Positions 62,012 to 64,000 of a stretch of DNA of 64,000 bases are shown one piece after another (the first letter of the stretch is position 1; every line of letters begins with the position of its first letter). The notes below the pieces were generated by a model, which saw nothing but the letters and a program-made list of their open reading frames with translations, was not told where the DNA came from and searched no databases. The translations under genes and the position numbers were made by a program. The DNA comes from JAAFHB01 sp037133495 (GTDB taxonomy: Bacteria; Bacteroidota; Bacteroidia; Bacteroidales; Prolixibacteraceae): positions 1-64,000 of the forward strand of contig JBAXOA010000011.1 in the NCBI GenBank assembly GCA_037133495.1. The letters are read 5' to 3'.

Positions 62012-64000
62012 ATGAAATCCAGACTTCGTTTATTTCAAGGGTTATTCGTTGCCCTTCTTTTATTTGTTTTTATGCAAACTCAGGCGCAAAACAAATTGTA
62101 TGATCTGAAAGTTGGTTCTCAAAAGGACGGAAGCATATTGGTTCCATCTAATCAATTATTGCGTCCGGCAGGTTTTCAGATTTATTTACCGGGCCGGCCG
62201 GTCGATATTTCTTTGTTTTTAAACGAGAAATATCTGCTTGTAAAAAATATGAAATCACTTGATCTTATCAGTTTAAGCGATAAAACGATAATTCAGTCAC
62301 TTCCCTACGATAAGAGTGGTTCATCGGTTACAGGAATCTGCACTTCAAAGGACGGCAAGTTTATTTTTGTTTCCGAAGCTGCCAATAAGATTCTGATTGC
62401 CCGCTTTGATAATAAAAACAGGTTAAGCTGGGATTTGCCCATTGTGATGCCGGAGCCTGCAATTGGCGGCAAGCCAGTGCCATGTGGTCTGGTTTTAAAT
62501 AATGATGAAAACAAGCTGTATGTTACGCTTAGCCGAAATAATTCGCTTGCAATAGTTAATCTGATTGATAAGTCAGTTCATGAAATTCCAGTTGGCATCG
62601 CTCCCTATGATATTGTATTATTCAGTAATTCAAAAGCTTACGTAACAAATTGGGGTGGGAGAAAACCTGTTGCAGGTGAATCATCCTATAATTCATCCGG
62701 CACACAGGTTCTGGTTGATCCAAAAACAGGCGTCGGCAGTAGTGGTTCCGTCTCGGTAATTGATCTTAAACAAAATATAAGCATCAAAGAGATAAATGTT
62801 GGATTACATCCTTCGGGAATGATATTTAGTCCCGATCATTCGCTTTTATATGTAGCATGTTCCAACAGTGATAAAATTTTTGTGATTGACACGCAAAAAA
62901 ATGAGGTGAAAAATGAAATTTCAGTTCATCTGAACAAAGAAATTCTTTTTGGGAGCGCCCCAAACGCTTTGGCGGTATCTCCGGACGGAAAATATTTGTT
63001 TGTTGCAAATGGCACTGAGAATGCTGTCTGTGTGATAGAGACAGGCGCTTCAAATCAGATAATCGGAACTATTCCAACCGGCTGGTACCCCGGTTCTGTA
63101 ATCATAAATAAAGCCGGCACACAATTGGTTGTTGCAAATGTAAAGGGCTCTGGTTCAAGAAATAAGGGAGTTGACAAAGCTGGTTATAATTCGCACGACC
63201 ATATGGGAAGTATTTCAATTATTCCTTTACCGGAAAAAGGTGACTTGTTAAAAATGACAGCCCTTGTCAGACCGGGTAATTCTCAGGATAAATTACTTGG
63301 GAATCAATCCGCTATAGGCACCGATTCGAAAAAGGTACCTGTCCCTCAATTGGTCGGACAGAAATCGCATTTCAAACATGTGGTTTATATCATCAAGGAA
63401 AACAGAACCTATGACCAGATTTTTGGCGATTTGCCACAAGGAAACGGAGATACAAGTCTGGTTCATTTCGGTCGTAAAATAACACCAAATCACCATAAAC
63501 TAGCAGAGACTTTCGCATTGCTGGATAATTTCTATTGCAGCGGAGTTCTTAGTGCCGACGGCCATCAATGGACCGACGAGGCTTATGCAACCGATTATCT
63601 CGAAAAATCATTTGGCAATTTTACCCGAAGTTATCCATATGACGGAGACGATGCGCTGGCTTATGCAAGTTCCGGATTTATCTGGGATAATGTATTAAGA
63701 AAGGGATTGTCATTTAGAAATTATGGTGAATTTGTTAAGGCTCAGATCAATCCCCAATCTGCAACTTTTACTGATATTTATAAAGACTTTCAGAAAGGGA
63801 CCAAAATTGTTTCAATAAAGGCAAAAGCCAATCTTGATCAGATTATACCTTATACTTGTCCAACATTTATTGGTTTTCCAAATAAAGTACCCGACGTGTA
63901 CCGGGCGGCTGAATTTATTAAAGAGCTGCATGAATTTGAAAAAACGGACAATTTTCCGAATTTTAGTATAATGCTCTTGCCTGCAGACCATACTTCAGGC
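62012..64000 (+). CDS. Beta-propeller phosphoesterase-family protein (3' end outside window)
   Basis: The open frame from ATG 62012 to the window edge is 663 codons long without a stop. Signal peptide (FVALLLFVFMQTQA), then a YVTN/SMP-30-like propeller (about 25-440; NALAVSPDGKYLFVANGTEN, GTIPTGWYPGSVIINK), then the start of a phosphoesterase-family domain with HVVYIIKENRTYDQIFGD (about 450) and HKLAETFALLDNFYCSGVL. Such fusions are exported alkaline-phosphatase-fold enzymes; substrate unknown. 12 bases after the activation gene, so probably in the same transcript. Confidence 0.85.
   Translation, partial: MKSRLRLFQGLFVALLLFVFMQTQAQNKLYDLKVGSQKDGSILVPSNQLLRPAGFQIYLPGRPVDISLFLNEKYLLVKNMKSLDLISLSDKTIIQSLPYDKSGSSVTGICTSKDGKFIFVSEAANKILIARFDNKNRLSWDLPIVMPEPAIGGKPVPCGLVLNNDENKLYVTLSRNNSLAIVNLIDKSVHEIPVGIAPYDIVLFSNSKAYVTNWGGRKPVAGESSYNSSGTQVLVDPKTGVGSSGSVSVIDLKQNISIKEINVGLHPSGMIFSPDHSLLYVACSNSDKIFVIDTQKNEVKNEISVHLNKEILFGSAPNALAVSPDGKYLFVANGTENAVCVIETGASNQIIGTIPTGWYPGSVIINKAGTQLVVANVKGSGSRNKGVDKAGYNSHDHMGSISIIPLPEKGDLLKMTALVRPGNSQDKLLGNQSAIGTDSKKVPVPQLVGQKSHFKHVVYIIKENRTYDQIFGDLPQGNGDTSLVHFGRKITPNHHKLAETFALLDNFYCSGVLSADGHQWTDEAYATDYLEKSFGNFTRSYPYDGDDALAYASSGFIWDNVLRKGLSFRNYGEFVKAQINPQSATFTDIYKDFQKGTKIVSIKAKANLDQIIPYTCPTFIGFPNKVPDVYRAAEFIKELHEFEKTDNFPNFSIMLLPADHTSG

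Overview
The window looks like a chromosomal stretch of a Bacteroidota bacterium, probably near Bacteroidales/Marinilabiliales. The evidence is moderate-to-low GC, start codons mostly without strong Shine-Dalgarno sequences, and promoters of the Bacteroidota type (TTG, 19 bases, TAnnTTTG). Families typical of the phylum are present: DUF4954, the OstA-like LptA protein, a SurA pair behind guaB, and a PorE-like OmpA lipoprotein. I saw no rRNA or tRNA gene, no CRISPR array and no phage.

Layout: 1-5.5 kb (+) holds guaB (5' end cut by the window) and an envelope-biogenesis set: SurA-like lipoprotein, SurA and OstA/LptA-like. 5.5-12.6 kb (-) holds DUF2795, a PduO-type cobalamin adenosyltransferase and a MacB-type ABC exporter operon with two paralogous HlyD adaptors and a TolC. 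12.8-15.7 kb holds a degenerate methyltransferase-fold protein (-) and recG (+). 15.7-19.1 kb is a decayed accessory strip: a methyltransferase pseudogene with an internal deletion, the last 27 codons of a DUF2975 protein beside its XRE regulator, YqhA/UPF0114, a cupin, a beheaded hybrid histidine kinase and a piece of an IS91-like transposase. 19.1-23 kb (-) holds glmS and DUF4954. 23.1-31.8 kb holds a PAS-HTH regulator, a Tat-exported Gfo/Idh/MocA oxidoreductase, a mutarotase, an MprF-like protein, a remnant of a drug/metabolite transporter and a cation:proton antiporter.

32-37 kb (+) holds parE, parC and aroK. 37.2-38.6 kb holds an ECF sigma factor, a probable anti-sigma partner and a divergent DUF6249-like membrane gene; the two divergent promoters carry the same two-box motif at identical spacing. 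38.7-47.5 kb (-) holds two alpha/beta hydrolases around a TetR-controlled seven-gene ABC-2 exporter operon with three candidate operators. 47.7-51.1 kb (-) holds pyrF, prfA and a PurM-like gene, followed by the PorE-like lipoprotein and a divergent cyclophilin.

53.9-64 kb (+) is the most interesting part. It is a co-directional run of a UroD-fold protein, a secreted beta-helix protein, an FKBP lipoprotein, an exported TIM-barrel isomerase-like protein, a corrinoid protein, a second UroD-fold methyltransferase, a homocysteine S-methyltransferase and a free-standing MetH-like activation protein. A beta-propeller/phosphoesterase runs off the window edge. Together they look like a disassembled cobalamin-dependent methionine synthase in which the folate-binding module is replaced by UroD-type methyltransferases. 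That suggests methyl groups from an unknown, perhaps glycan-derived, donor are passed through a corrinoid protein to homocysteine.
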